A stretch of 46,913 bases of DNA from Alphaproteobacteria bacterium (GTDB lineage Bacteria; Pseudomonadota; Alphaproteobacteria; Rs-D84): assembly GCA_017463185.1 (NCBI GenBank), contig JAFTPS010000003.1, forward strand, positions 91,113 to 138,025, in the 5' to 3' direction. How positions within the stretch are numbered: position 1 is the first letter of the stretch; every line of letters starts with the position of its first letter. Of the stretch, positions 14,308 to 24,051 are shown one piece after another. The notes beneath the pieces are model-generated. The model ran no database searches, had not been told where the DNA came from, and saw nothing but the letters and a program-made list of their open reading frames with translations. Both the position numbers and the translations under genes were made by a program.

Positions 14308-14940
14308 TTAGCGTGAATAGAATTCAACAACCAATTCTGGGAACATTTGAACAGGATACGGAACATCCTCAAATGCGGGGACGCGTACAAATGTCGCGGT
14401 GAAGTTTGCACTGTCAACCGATACATAATCTGCAAAGTTGCGTTCAGCAGATTCCAACGCCAACACAACCAATGGCATCTGTTTTGCTTTTTCGCTGACG
14501 GTGATAACGTCGCCAGGATTTACGCGATAGGAAGCAACCTTGACACGTTTCCCATTGACATATATATGACCGTGGCTGACCAACTGACGCGCCGAGAATA
14601 CGGTTGGTGCCAATTTTGCACGATATACAACCGCGTCCAGACGACGTTCCAGCAAACCAATCAAGTTTTCTGGGGTGTCACCTTTCATATTATTGGCTTC
14701 TATATAATATTTATGGAACTTCTTTTCACCGATGTTGCCATAGTAACCCTTTAAAGTCTGTTTTGCACGCATCTGTTTTGCGTAATCAGACGAATTACCA
14801 CCACGGGATGTTGGACCGTGCTGACCCGGTTTATATTTACGTTTGTTAAATGGGGATTTAGCCTGACCCCACAGATTGACACCCAGTGAGCGTCCAATCT
14901 TTAGCTTGCGTGTGCTGCGCTTTGCGCCTGCTCTTGCCAT
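14308..14940 (-). CDS. rpsD: 30S ribosomal protein S4
   Basis: Primary 16S rRNA-binding protein of the small subunit. At 210 aa it is normal length. The start MARAGAKRSTRKLKIGRSLG and internal RRLDAVVYRAKLAPTVFSAR plus GHIYVNGKRVKVASYRV (S4 RNA-binding domain) are diagnostic. It is monocistronic, with its own promoter, a roughly 110-nt leader and a downstream terminator. That is unlike the alpha-operon context of S4 in gamma-proteobacteria, but common in alphaproteobacteria. Confidence 0.97.
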   Translation of the reverse strand: MARAGAKRSTRKLKIGRSLGVNLWGQAKSPFNKRKYKPGQHGPTSRGGNSSDYAKQMRAKQTLKGYYGNIGEKKFHKYYIEANNMKGDTPENLIGLLERRLDAVVYRAKLAPTVFSARQLVSHGHIYVNGKRVKVASYRVNPGDVITVSEKAKQMPLVVLALESAERNFADYVSVDSANFTATFVRVPAFEDVPYPVQMFPELVVEFYSR

Positions 14941-15054
14941 AATTTTATCCTTTTATTTTGGTTTTTCGGTGCCGGATATTTTACAGAATCCTTATCGCGG
15001 GCGGGACCAAAAATGCACCGCCGTTTAATCAGTTCTGATTACCCAGCGGGGCTT

Positions 15055-15083
15055 AGTTTATATGTTTTTATTTGAAAAATCAA
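15055..15083 (-). promoter_or_regulatory. Promoter of rpsD
   Basis: On the minus strand TTGATT (15083-15078), 17-bp spacer, TAAACT (15060-15055). The roughly 110-nt GC-rich leader contains GGCGGTGC...CCCGCC-type dyads that could fold. No further feature is seen in 14941-15132. Confidence 0.5.
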
Positions 15084-15132
15084 GTTTTTTATTCTGTATA
15101 ATATCAGCTTTCAGTATTAGATAAATAAAATT

Positions 15133-15957
15133 TTATCGCAATATGGTATCCAATGTCATAAAATTATTCACACCACAATTGTGGGCGAAATCCATTGCGT
15201 TTTCAAAGTGACGGGCAACCTGGTCCACTGAATGTGCATCATCGCTGATAAAAACGGGAATATTGGCATTGGCAATCATTTTTAGTATCTGGGCAGACGG
15301 ATAAAAATCTGTCGCCAAGCCAGTATTGATTTCAATCGCGGTTTTATTAGCGGAAATTGCAGAAACCGCAGACGCCCAACAACCATCCCATTGTGGTTCA
15401 GAGCCAAGTCCAACTTTTTTTGGTAAATCCAAATGCGCCATCCAATCAAACAACCCCGCCCCCGCGGCCGTGGCCACATTTTGCCAATATTGATGCAACA
15501 TTTGATTTTGTGTATCAATATCTGCTTTCGCCATATCATGAACATTGCATAGCACGCCGTCATATTCTATAAAGTGACAAGAGCCGATTAAATAATCCGG
15601 TTGTAAAATTTTCAAAGCCTGTTCAAATCCCCGTCGCCAAGTGACGGATGGGAAAAAGTCAACTTCCATCCCGCGCAGGATACGGATATTTGCGGACGCG
15701 GCAATCCGTTCCAGTTCTTGATAATGTGACATAAACAGTTTTATCGCTTCATCAAAGGATGACGAATATATGTTTTTATATCCACGAGCAACAGAAAACG
15801 GATAAAATTTTGCATTGGTTATTTCAGGATGAACAATAAAATGATTTGAAATCCCGATTGCATTCATTCCCAACTGGGCGGCACGCGCAACCATTTCAGC
15901 AATTGTATTTTTGCCATCAAAACCGATTGTATGAGTATGCAGAGTAAAATTTTGCAT
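15133..15957 (-). CDS. PHP-domain histidinol-phosphatase-like phosphoesterase
   Basis: This 274-aa PHP-fold metal-dependent phosphoesterase has the N-terminal HxH motif LHTHTIGFDG (residues 6-15) and NHF (near 38). GMEVDFFP (near 95) and SDDAH (near 238) supply further metal ligands. Overall similarity is to HisJ/HisK-type histidinol phosphatases. No other histidine genes are nearby, so the real substrate may be different. The start lies 1 bp after the lemA stop, so it is translated from the lemA transcript. Confidence 0.8.
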   Translation of the reverse strand: MQNFTLHTHTIGFDGKNTIAEMVARAAQLGMNAIGISNHFIVHPEITNAKFYPFSVARGYKNIYSSSFDEAIKLFMSHYQELERIAASANIRILRGMEVDFFPSVTWRRGFEQALKILQPDYLIGSCHFIEYDGVLCNVHDMAKADIDTQNQMLHQYWQNVATAAGAGLFDWMAHLDLPKKVGLGSEPQWDGCWASAVSAISANKTAIEINTGLATDFYPSAQILKMIANANIPVFISDDAHSVDQVARHFENAMDFAHNCGVNNFMTLDTILR

Positions 15958-15958
15958 A

Positions 15959-16498
15959 TTAAAATTTTACCTTTGGCGCAACTTTTTCAGATTCATTTAT
16001 TTCAAATGGCTTTTCGGGATTTATTCCAAACATACGCGCAACAATGTTTGATGGGAACTGTTCAATCTGGGTATTCAGTGCCATTACAACGGTATTATAA
16101 AACTGGCGCGTGGCTTGGATTTTTGTTTCCGTATCGCTCAATTCGCGTTGCAGTTCCAAAAAGTTTTGGTTTGCCTTTAAATCAGGGTACGCTTCGGCAA
16201 CAGCGAACAAACTTTTTAATGTTTGTGTCAATTTATTCTGGGCGTCTGCGCCGGTTGGGCCATTTGCCGCCATTGCAGCGTTGCGCGCGTTTGTTACGGC
16301 ACTTAAAGTTTCCTTTTCGTGCTTAGCCGCGCCGCGAACTGTTTCAACCAAATTGGGAATCAAATCATAACGACGCTTTAATTGAGTGTCTATGGTTGCC
16401 CACGCTTCACGTACTTGGTTGCGACGCGCCACCAATCCATTATATACAGCGATAAAATACAATAATAAAACAGCGATAATTGCAATTGCAGTCCACAT
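15959..16498 (-). CDS. lemA: LemA family membrane protein
   Basis: At 179 aa it has one N-terminal membrane helix (IAIIAVLLLYFIAVYNGLV) followed by the LemA helical domain. Diagnostic motifs are VREAWATIDTQLKRRYDLIP (residues about 33-52), NLVETVRGAAKHEKETL, and VAEAYPDLKANQNFLELQREL. LemA proteins usually expose their C-terminal domain to the periplasm. Their function is not settled. It is co-transcribed with the PHP phosphatase gene. Confidence 0.93.
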   Translation of the reverse strand: MWTAIAIIAVLLLYFIAVYNGLVARRNQVREAWATIDTQLKRRYDLIPNLVETVRGAAKHEKETLSAVTNARNAAMAANGPTGADAQNKLTQTLKSLFAVAEAYPDLKANQNFLELQRELSDTETKIQATRQFYNTVVMALNTQIEQFPSNIVARMFGINPEKPFEINESEKVAPKVKF

Positions 16499-16551
16499 AA
16501 AATCATCCCTTGGTTTTTTATTATTTTATAATTTATAACGACGAAAAAGCA

Positions 16552-16583
16552 ATAAAAAACCGCCCATTGGGCGGATTTTTTAT
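16552..16583. terminator. Terminator of cold-shock gene
   Basis: A CCGCCC/GGGCGG hairpin is flanked by A and T runs and overlaps the cold-shock gene stop. Confidence 0.85.
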
Positions 16584-16921
16584 TTTTTCCAAAATGCAAA
16601 ACCGCGGCGGGTGGATTTTTCCTCGCGCGATTTGCGGTCTTCGGCCGCACGACGACGCTCGGCACGGCGTTCGTGGAAACGACGCGCAGCTTCTTCGTCA
16701 CGTTGAATCAATTTAATTGTGGTCGCGGACAGTTTGTCATTACGGACCTCTTCTTCAAATTCTACGATATCGTTTTCATTCAGAAAACGAATTCCGGCGG
16801 CCTTTAATGAGCTGGAATGAACAAATACATCATCTGTGTTGCCGTTTTCATTTGGGGTGTCGGGACTGATAAAGCCAAAACACTTTTTACCATTGTACCA
16901 TTTTACTTTTCCTTGACGCAT
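16580..16921 (-). CDS. Cold-shock domain protein with basic C-terminal tail
   Basis: Residues 1-70 are a cold-shock OB fold with RNP1 (KCFGFI) and RNP2 (DVFVHSS), which binds single-stranded RNA or DNA. The loop insert PDTPNENGNTD is slightly long. Residues 74-113 form a very basic, Arg/Glu-rich helical tail ending in RRGFAFWKK, unlike the 70-aa CspA. The tail probably adds RNA affinity. It is monocistronic with its own terminator. The leader region 16922-17014 is AT-rich and no clear extra element is seen there. Confidence 0.9.
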   Translation of the reverse strand: MRQGKVKWYNGKKCFGFISPDTPNENGNTDDVFVHSSSLKAAGIRFLNENDIVEFEEEVRNDKLSATTIKLIQRDEEAARRFHERRAERRRAAEDRKSREEKSTRRGFAFWKK

Positions 16922-17014
16922 AATCGTTATCCTTTGTTATGCTTGTTATGGTTCCGTGAGACTTGTAAGAACCTGGTATAATTTTGACAGTTTTATAGAA
17001 CGAATGCAAGGGGA

Positions 17015-17045
17015 ATAAAAATCGCCCCAGTGGGGCAATTTTATG
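17015..17045. terminator. Terminator of lysS operon
   Basis: A TCGCCCC/GGGGCAA hairpin is flanked by A and T runs, 20 bp after the 466-aa gene stop. Confidence 0.8.
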
Positions 17046-17064
17046 GTACACAACCACAGATTTA

Positions 17065-18465
17065 TTACTTTTTGTAATAGCGTTGAACTTCGTTCATTAC
17101 AAAATTAAATAATTTACCCGCCTGGGTGTCCGACGGCATTGCCCAGTCACGCTGCATGTATGGCATAGCAGAAACCAGGACAAATCGCGCCATAAAGTGA
17201 AAGATTTTTGATTCCTGGTCGCGGGACAATTTTGCCGGTGCATTGCTGATATGGAAAAATTCGTTTTGTATGGCATCATCCAGTTTTTCCACAATATTAT
17301 CCAGCACCTTTTGCGGGTAATAGAGTTTACATTCTTTGGGGAAGCCTTCAAACATAGAAACACCATTACCCTGGCTGTATAAAATATTCCAGCCAACACG
17401 GTCAAATAAATCAACCAAGCAGTCGCAAATCATGCGATTATAAGATTTTACGCCCAACTCATAATAATCGGCTAATTTTGCTTCTATGCTGTCAGATTTG
17501 GCACTCTTCTTTTTACGCGATGTTTCATAGACAACGTGCGTTTTGTTTTCAAATTCAAAAAATGTACGAACTTGGCATATAATTTCCATCGGGATAACAT
17601 GATTGGCGTTTGGACCGATATTTATTATTACCTTAGCGTCACGATAATTACGGGGATTGCGCATATTATAAAAACTGTCACGGACGGATAAAACCCGGTC
17701 TGGCATCATAGCCTGGATTCGCTCAATAAATGTCCGCGCCTGGGGTATCAGGTCAAACAGGCACTTTACACGCCAAACATCTTGCAGGCGCATACGCGGG
17801 CGTTCAACTTTATCCAATGCCCGAACCAGGTCAACCGCAATTTTTTCATGTCCAGACCCTATAATAGACAGGACTGTTTCAGACGGGGTAGAGATATAAC
17901 GCTCGTTTAACTTGGCACGGATTTTGGACGCGATGGCGCGGGCGGATGCTTCGCGCTCGTGCGACGAGATAACGCGATAAACAGTGTCTGCAACCTCGTC
18001 AACATAAGAGGCATAGTATTTACCAGTCACTTTGTCCAGGGCACGATTGATTTTCTTTTGCGCGCCAACAATTACAGTAACAATGGACGAGACAGCCAAA
18101 TCAATTTTATGCCCAGCAGAACTGGTAAAGAACTGATTACGCATTGGGTCTGCATCCAGACGATGTTGTACAATATATGGCGACAATGGATTGATATCAG
18201 AAATCTGGATAGGTTCATCAATTGCTGTGTCGTTCGCATAATCATAACGCATAACGGCCGCCTTGGGCGCGCCAAAACATTTGCCCAGGACATAAAAAAT
18301 TTCGCGAAACCAGTGCATACTGTCCGAATATAATATTTTCAGATAGGCGGCGGCTTCATCATTTATGCGACCGCTGGCACAGGCAGCATCAATTGCCGCC
18401 AAATTTTTGCGATCGTTATCGGCAACCCGCGCTGCTGTCAGGTTGTCGGTTTCTATATATTTCAT
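17065..18465 (-). CDS. RelA/SpoT-like nucleotidyltransferase-fold protein (466 aa)
   Basis: The central region (about 225-315) reads RLQDVWRVKCLFDLIPQA, then RNYRDAKVIINIG, then PMEIICQVRTFFEFENKTH, then YE. This parallels the order of the (p)ppGpp synthetase fold: an Asp/Arg substrate-binding segment, a YRD/YRS-like strand and the vElQiRt...EH...Y segment. The flanking N- and C-terminal parts are helical and not recognised. There is no HD, TGS or ACT domain. I infer a RelA/SpoT-related fold but cannot say it makes alarmone. It follows lysS by 19 bp, and charging-related context would fit stringent signalling. Confidence 0.55.
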   Translation of the reverse strand: MKYIETDNLTAARVADNDRKNLAAIDAACASGRINDEAAAYLKILYSDSMHWFREIFYVLGKCFGAPKAAVMRYDYANDTAIDEPIQISDINPLSPYIVQHRLDADPMRNQFFTSSAGHKIDLAVSSIVTVIVGAQKKINRALDKVTGKYYASYVDEVADTVYRVISSHEREASARAIASKIRAKLNERYISTPSETVLSIIGSGHEKIAVDLVRALDKVERPRMRLQDVWRVKCLFDLIPQARTFIERIQAMMPDRVLSVRDSFYNMRNPRNYRDAKVIINIGPNANHVIPMEIICQVRTFFEFENKTHVVYETSRKKKSAKSDSIEAKLADYYELGVKSYNRMICDCLVDLFDRVGWNILYSQGNGVSMFEGFPKECKLYYPQKVLDNIVEKLDDAIQNEFFHISNAPAKLSRDQESKIFHFMARFVLVSAMPYMQRDWAMPSDTQAGKLFNFVMNEVQRYYKK

Positions 18466-18484
18466 AATATCCCCCAGTTAGCCC

Positions 18485-19951
18485 CTATTTCATTATTGGG
18501 AACAAAATTACATCGCGCAGTGTCGGTTGGTCAGCGATGATTGAAAAGAATCTGTCAATCCCCAGGCCCAGTCCCGAAATTGGTGGCATGCCGTGTTCCA
18601 TTGCACGCAGGAAATCTTCGTCCAGGTCAAAAGCCTCGTCATCGCCGGCGGCTTTGTTGGCGGCCTGCTCTTCAAATGCGGCGCGTTGAACAATTGGATC
18701 AACCAATTCAGAATAAGCCTTGATAAGCTCTGCCCCACAAACAATCAACTGGAATATATCAATACGACGATTGTCCGCATCGTTGCGACGGGCCAGCGGA
18801 ATCAAATACGCCGGGTAATTATGCACAATTGCTGGTTGAACAATCTGGTCGCGGATTTTACGCTTAAACACATAGTCCACAATTGACGGTACAGATTTTA
18901 ACGGTTCCAATTCATCGGCCGGGAACATACCCGCGGAAACCAGTTGCGATTTTAGCGCATCGGTATCCTTAAATTCAAGAATATCCACACCCAATAATTC
19001 ATTCATGCGCGCAGTATAATCAATTTCTTCGTACTTGGAAAAATCCAATTTTGTACCCTGGTATTCAATCTGTAATGTGCCACGCAAGTCCATCAAGATT
19101 TTTTGAATCATATTCCAAGAAAATTCTATGTTTTTATGATAATCCCAATACGCCGCGTACCATTCCAGCATTGTAAATTCCTGGAGGTGCATTGCATCCA
19201 TTCCTTCGTTCCGGAAATTTTTGCCCAGTTCATAAACCCGGTCAAATCCAGCGGCAATAGTCTGTTTCAAGAACAATTCCGGCGCAATTCTTAGATAAAA
19301 ATCAGCATCCAAAGCATTGTGATGGGTAATAAATGGACGGGCGGCCGCACCACTGGCTACAACCTGCATAATCGGTGTTTCAACCTCTGTAAATCCATTA
19401 TTATTCAAATAATCACGGATAAGGCGCAACATCTGGAAACGCATTTTCATTGTGCGACGGGTATCTTCGTTGGCAATAATATCCAAATAACGCTGACGAT
19501 ATCTGGTTTCCATATCGGTCAGACCGTGATACTTTTCCGGCAAAGGACGCAAAGCCTTGGACAAAATCTCATACCCAGATACCTTTACCGTCAATTCGCC
19601 GGCCGTGGTGTGGTATAACTCACCTGTGATACCAATAAAATCCCCCAGGTCAACATTTGCCTTCATAAATTTATATTGTTCTTCGCCCAGTTCTTCGCGT
19701 GACATAGAAAACTGGATTTCTCCATCAATGTCATAAATACGACCGAACATCAATTTACCCAACCAGCGCAACGCCGTGACACGACCCGCCAATTTAACCG
19801 CCACACCATCCGCCAAGCTGCGTGCGTCGGCAATGCGATGAGTACGGTCAAATTTATCTTTCCATACAACACCGTCACGGGCGCGGATGTTTTCGGCCTT
19901 TTGCAGGCGTGCGGTCAATTCATTGGTAGAGATAGTCGTATTTTCTGACAT
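18485..19951 (-). CDS. lysS: Lysyl-tRNA synthetase (class II)
   Basis: This 488-aa enzyme charges tRNA-Lys. The N-terminal OB anticodon-binding domain spans about residues 50-150. Class II motif 1 includes GFTEVETPIMQVVASGAAAR, motif 2 NFRNEGMDAMHLQEFTMLEW, and motif 3 GLGLGIDRFF near the C-terminus. Start at the ATG 19951 after AAGGA. The 140-nt leader carries a 9-codon ORF with Lys codons and a strong terminator (19980-20065), which suggests attenuation. The RelA/SpoT-like gene follows in the same operon. Confidence 0.96.
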   Translation of the reverse strand: MSENTTISTNELTARLQKAENIRARDGVVWKDKFDRTHRIADARSLADGVAVKLAGRVTALRWLGKLMFGRIYDIDGEIQFSMSREELGEEQYKFMKANVDLGDFIGITGELYHTTAGELTVKVSGYEILSKALRPLPEKYHGLTDMETRYRQRYLDIIANEDTRRTMKMRFQMLRLIRDYLNNNGFTEVETPIMQVVASGAAARPFITHHNALDADFYLRIAPELFLKQTIAAGFDRVYELGKNFRNEGMDAMHLQEFTMLEWYAAYWDYHKNIEFSWNMIQKILMDLRGTLQIEYQGTKLDFSKYEEIDYTARMNELLGVDILEFKDTDALKSQLVSAGMFPADELEPLKSVPSIVDYVFKRKIRDQIVQPAIVHNYPAYLIPLARRNDADNRRIDIFQLIVCGAELIKAYSELVDPIVQRAAFEEQAANKAAGDDEAFDLDEDFLRAMEHGMPPISGLGLGIDRFFSIIADQPTLRDVILFPIMK

Positions 19952-19977
19952 TTTTTGTTTCCTTGTTATGTTTTACA

Positions 19978-20009
19978 TTAAAAAAACGGACGCATAAAGT
20001 GTGCGTCCG
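19978..20009 (-). terminator. Intrinsic terminator inside the lysS leader
   Basis: On the minus strand ACGGACGC/GCGTCCGT with a 7-9-base loop, then seven T. It lies between the lysS promoter and the lysS start, so it must act as an attenuator. The alternative stem GTGCG/CGCAC overlaps its 5' arm. Confidence 0.75.
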
Positions 20010-20035
20010 TCATTTAATCTGATGGTCGCACAGAA

Positions 20036-20065
20036 TCAATTAAAACGTTTCAAAATGCATTTCAT
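20036..20065 (-). CDS. Putative lysS leader peptide (MKCILKRFN)
   Basis: A nine-codon ORF preceded by AAAGG at plausible spacing lies inside the lysS leader. It has Lys at positions 2 and 6. The GTGCG arm of the antiterminator begins four bases after its stop codon. A ribosome reaching the stop would mask this arm and allow termination. A ribosome stalled at Lys6 would leave it free. The sign therefore fits control by uncharged tRNA-Lys. Confidence 0.5.
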   Translation of the reverse strand: MKCILKRFN

Positions 20066-20097
20066 TGTATATGGACCTTTTATTTAACTGCCCACAG

Positions 20098-20125
20098 ATT
20101 ATATATAAGTTTTATAAAAAGTAAA
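20098..20125 (-). promoter_or_regulatory. Promoter of lysS
   Basis: On the minus strand TTTACT (20125-20120), 16-bp spacer, TATAAT (20103-20098). Confidence 0.55.
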
Positions 20126-20163
20126 GCGGAAAAAGTACACGCAACGTAATGATTTTACGAGTC

Positions 20164-20191
20164 TTGACAAAACATATTTATGTTTTATGCT
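20164..20191 (+). promoter_or_regulatory. Promoter of glycosyltransferase gene, leaderless
   Basis: TTGACA (20164-20169), 16-bp spacer, TATGCT (20186-20191). The ATG follows 10 bp after the -10 box and there is no Shine-Dalgarno, so the mRNA should be leaderless or nearly so. Confidence 0.6.
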
Positions 20192-20201
20192 ATGACACAC
20201 G

Positions 20202-21287
20202 ATGAAAACGCATGAATTATCCGTTATTATTCCCGCTTATAACTGTGCCGATTGTATCGGGGCGTGTCTGGACAGCGTGTTTTATCAGGCAAACTCACAA
20301 AATCTGGATGTTATTGTTATAAACGATGGTTCTACGGACAGAACAGGCAGTATTGTTTCCAGATACCAAGACCAATATCCAAATATTACATTGATAAACC
20401 AGCGCAACGCAGGTGTATCGGCCGCGCGCAATATGGGGATTGAAGTAGCCGAGGGAAAATATATAACGTTTGTAGATGCCGATGATACGGTGGGACTGTC
20501 AGCGAAATATGTAAAAACATTCCTGGATGCGCGAATGGACTATGTACGCTGGTCCGACATTGACGGGTTGCAGTTTCGGCTGCGCAATTTTGATAAAATG
20601 CCGGAATTTAAGCCAATTTATGAACGCGCATATTTTTCCCGAATGTTGCACGCGGCGAATATGTTTAATGCCGATGTTGCCCTGGGCGGGAAAGCAACCC
20701 TGAATACCGAAGATAAATATATCAGTTCACTGGGCTATCACGACCAATTGTATAGTGGACCATATGCCAAGCAACAGATTCTGCGCCACGCGGACAAGCG
20801 CGAAAGTGCGAACTTTGCATTGTATCGGCGAGATTTTCTGAACCAGACTAATTTGCGGTTTGAGCAATCAATGCCACTGGATGAAGATATTTTATTTACT
20901 ATGTTGGCAGTGTTGCGGGCCAAGTCTGTGATAACCGTACCAAAGTCAACATACCTGTATAACCGGTACCGGGGGACGGCGTCTAATTTTCACGATGTGG
21001 CCCAAGCGAACTATAAATATACAATAGCGACAATTCAGCGACTGTCGGTGTTGATGCAGGAACTGGGGTCGCGGCCGGAATGGGATGTGGAATATAACGA
21101 ATGGATGCGGGAATTTGCCCGCATTGGGCGCGATGCACCAATTGAATATCAGCGACATTTTGCAAATGAAAACTGCCTGGGGTGTCCGTGCGATAAGTGT
21201 GGGGACTGTGCCCAGCGGCGCGCCACCGACCGCCGTATAACCGAAAATATTCAAATGTTTTTACAAAACACAAAATCACGGGAATAA
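20202..21287 (+). CDS. Family 2 glycosyltransferase
   Basis: This 361-aa GT-A fold enzyme probably transfers a sugar from a nucleotide-sugar to a surface glycan. The N-terminal ELSVIIPAYNCADCIGACLD, VINDGSTDRT and NAGVSAARNMGIEVAEGKYI motifs lead to FVDADD, the metal-binding DXD-type site (near residues 89-94). The C-terminus ends with a Cys cluster (CLGCPCDKCGDC, near 327-338) that could bind a metal; this is unusual for GT2. No membrane helix is seen. Initiation is probably leaderless. No polysaccharide cluster surrounds it, so the product is unknown. Confidence 0.85.
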   Translation: MKTHELSVIIPAYNCADCIGACLDSVFYQANSQNLDVIVINDGSTDRTGSIVSRYQDQYPNITLINQRNAGVSAARNMGIEVAEGKYITFVDADDTVGLSAKYVKTFLDARMDYVRWSDIDGLQFRLRNFDKMPEFKPIYERAYFSRMLHAANMFNADVALGGKATLNTEDKYISSLGYHDQLYSGPYAKQQILRHADKRESANFALYRRDFLNQTNLRFEQSMPLDEDILFTMLAVLRAKSVITVPKSTYLYNRYRGTASNFHDVAQANYKYTIATIQRLSVLMQELGSRPEWDVEYNEWMREFARIGRDAPIEYQRHFANENCLGCPCDKCGDCAQRRATDRRITENIQMFLQNTKSRE

Positions 21288-21346
21288 AAAAATTAAAAAT
21301 AATACTTGCAAAGTATAAAAATATATGTCAATATATACCACGCAAT

Positions 21347-21423
21347 GCGAGCGTAGCTCAGTTGGCTAGAGCGCAACCTTGCCAAGGTTGAGGTCGAGGG
21401 TTCGAGCCCCTTTGCTCGCACCA
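21347..21423 (+). tRNA. tRNA-Gly (GCC)
   Basis: The acceptor stem GCGAGCG pairs with TGCTCGC, including one G-U. The D arm is GCTC/GAGC, and the anticodon arm CAACC/GGTTG carries loop TTGCCAA with anticodon GCC. The T arm contains GGTTCGAGCC. Discriminator A and an encoded CCA end at 21423. Confidence 0.96.
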
Positions 21424-21427
21424 GTAT

Positions 21428-21456
21428 TTAAAACCGTCCAAATGGACGGTTTTGTT
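21428..21456 (+). terminator. Terminator of tRNA-Gly
   Basis: AAACCGTCC/GGACGGTTT hairpin with loop AAAT, then TTGTTTATT. Confidence 0.85.
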
Positions 21457-21515
21457 TATTCTTTGTTCACAGATAAAATTATCCCCCATCATTAGCGATG
21501 GGGGCATATTAGGAA

Positions 21516-22505
21516 TTAAAACCATTTCCAGGGTTGCAGTACCTTTAATAAACTAATTGCGGTACGTTTGTCGGCATAGGTGTGGCCGCAACGCGGGCAA
21601 ACATTAAATGGTTTCAGGATTGCCTTGGCTTTCTTAAAGAACAACGACCAGATATACAATCCCAACGCCCATGCCGCAATCACCAATCCCCACGCAACAT
21701 ATCCGAAGTATTTATCAACCGTGTTGGTGATTACCGTAATTGTTGTAATGTCCGAATTAGACAGTTCGTTATAGATTTTTGTTGCAACCGGCCAGGATGA
21801 CGGACGCCACGGATATACATGGTCTATGCCATAGTTGGTCAACAATGTTGTCCCCAGGCCACCAGAATTTTTATCCAGCGCGTTTTTAATCGCCGCATCC
21901 AGGACTTTATCTATTTCGGTTTGGGCGACTTTGGTTAAATCATTTTGGATTTTATCCAGTTTTTCATTTACCAATTTGGCGGTATTATCAACGGTTGCAA
22001 TGGCCTCGTTGGTTTTGGCGATACCTTTATCCACTTCTGCCACGGCCTTATCCACGCCGGTGGTTTTTACGCCAAACGCATTGGCCAGGCCAGATAACTT
22101 TTTAACCCCAGATGTGGTCTCGGATGCCTTGGCCGTTTCAGCCCGGGCCGCGGCGGTGGTGTCTGTGACCTTGTCAACGGCGGATTCGGCCATTTTCACC
22201 TGTTTAATTGCGGCGGCAATTGGCTTTTCCAGGTTGACTGATTTAGCAACACCATCCAATAAAGCCTCGTATTGCTTTACAATACCTTTTTGCAGGTCAA
22301 AAAACATTGACACAACAATGGATTTTTTAATCGGCGCCGAATAAGTATTTTTTATATGCAGCGGAAACCATGCAACCAACGCAATCCAGATAATCGTAAA
22401 AATGGTTATTATACGCTTGGTCCAGGTAATGACAGATTGTTTTTTGGCGACTGTTTTTACGCCCCCCATATCAATAACTTCCACTTGTTTCTTTGTACGC
22501 GCCAT
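21516..22505 (-). CDS. Two-helix membrane protein with helical domain and zinc ribbon (329 aa)
   Basis: Family not recognised. A short basic N-terminus precedes membrane helix 1 (IITIFTIIWIALVAWFPL, about 31-49). Residues about 60-200 form an Ala/Lys/Thr-rich extended coiled coil (repeats of VDKAVAEVDKGIAKTNEAI type). A second helix (YVAWGLVIAAWALGLYIWSLF, about 270-290) follows, and the C-terminus has one CPRCGH half of a zinc ribbon. The long coiled coil lies between the helices and so probably sits in the periplasm. It is downstream of tgt by 76 bp with its own AAGGGAG Shine-Dalgarno; a hairpin there (22506-22535) may end the tgt transcript. Confidence 0.75.
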   Translation of the reverse strand: MARTKKQVEVIDMGGVKTVAKKQSVITWTKRIITIFTIIWIALVAWFPLHIKNTYSAPIKKSIVVSMFFDLQKGIVKQYEALLDGVAKSVNLEKPIAAAIKQVKMAESAVDKVTDTTAAARAETAKASETTSGVKKLSGLANAFGVKTTGVDKAVAEVDKGIAKTNEAIATVDNTAKLVNEKLDKIQNDLTKVAQTEIDKVLDAAIKNALDKNSGGLGTTLLTNYGIDHVYPWRPSSWPVATKIYNELSNSDITTITVITNTVDKYFGYVAWGLVIAAWALGLYIWSLFFKKAKAILKPFNVCPRCGHTYADKRTAISLLKVLQPWKWF

Positions 22506-22581
22506 AAGAAAACTCCCTTTGTTTTTACAAAAGGAGTTTATACGATTATTACGCCAAATTGCAATATTTTTCTAGCGCGAT

Positions 22582-23737
<1,156 letters not shown>

Positions 23738-23769
23738 GGGGGATAAACAATGCGCCAAGGGCGCATTTT

Positions 23770-23832
23770 TAGTGGTTAGTGTAAGTGGTTAGTGGTGGAA
23801 GGCATTAGTCATCAGTCATTAGTTATTAGTGT
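23770..23832. repeat. Degenerate AGTGGTTAG / ATTAGTCATCAG short repeats
   Basis: Low-complexity tandem words (AGTGGTTAGTG, CATTAGTCATCAGTCATTAG). Similar words occur at 8868-8895, 32230-32255 and 39165-39186, always between genes. Confidence 0.5.
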
Positions 23833-23833
23833 A

Positions 23834-23935
23834 TTTGTCATTGCGAGCGTAGCGTGGCAATCCAGTTTTATGCATTCCTATTTGATTCTATTTACTGGAT
23901 TGCCACGCTTCACTTCGTTCGCTCGCAATGACAAA
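23834..23935. repeat. 102-bp palindromic element
   Basis: The left arm begins TTTGTCATTGCGAGCG and continues AGCGTGGCAATCCAGT. The right arm is its inverse, ACTGGATTGCCACGCT to CGCTCGCAATGACAAA, with about nine extra bases inserted. It resembles the dispersed palindromic or MITE-like repeats seen between genes in several bacteria. Two further hairpins follow (TTGCGAAC/GTTCGCAA at 23962-23980 and CCCCTTCGC/GCGAAGGGG at 23985-24005). No gene is seen in 23738-24054. Confidence 0.75.
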
Positions 23936-24051
23936 GGATATATATTTACCACTACCCCGTCTTGCGAACAAAGTTCGCAATCCACCCCTTCGCCAAGCGA
24001 AGGGGATTTATGTATTCTGCAATTGAACTTTGCACTTTGAACATTGAACAT

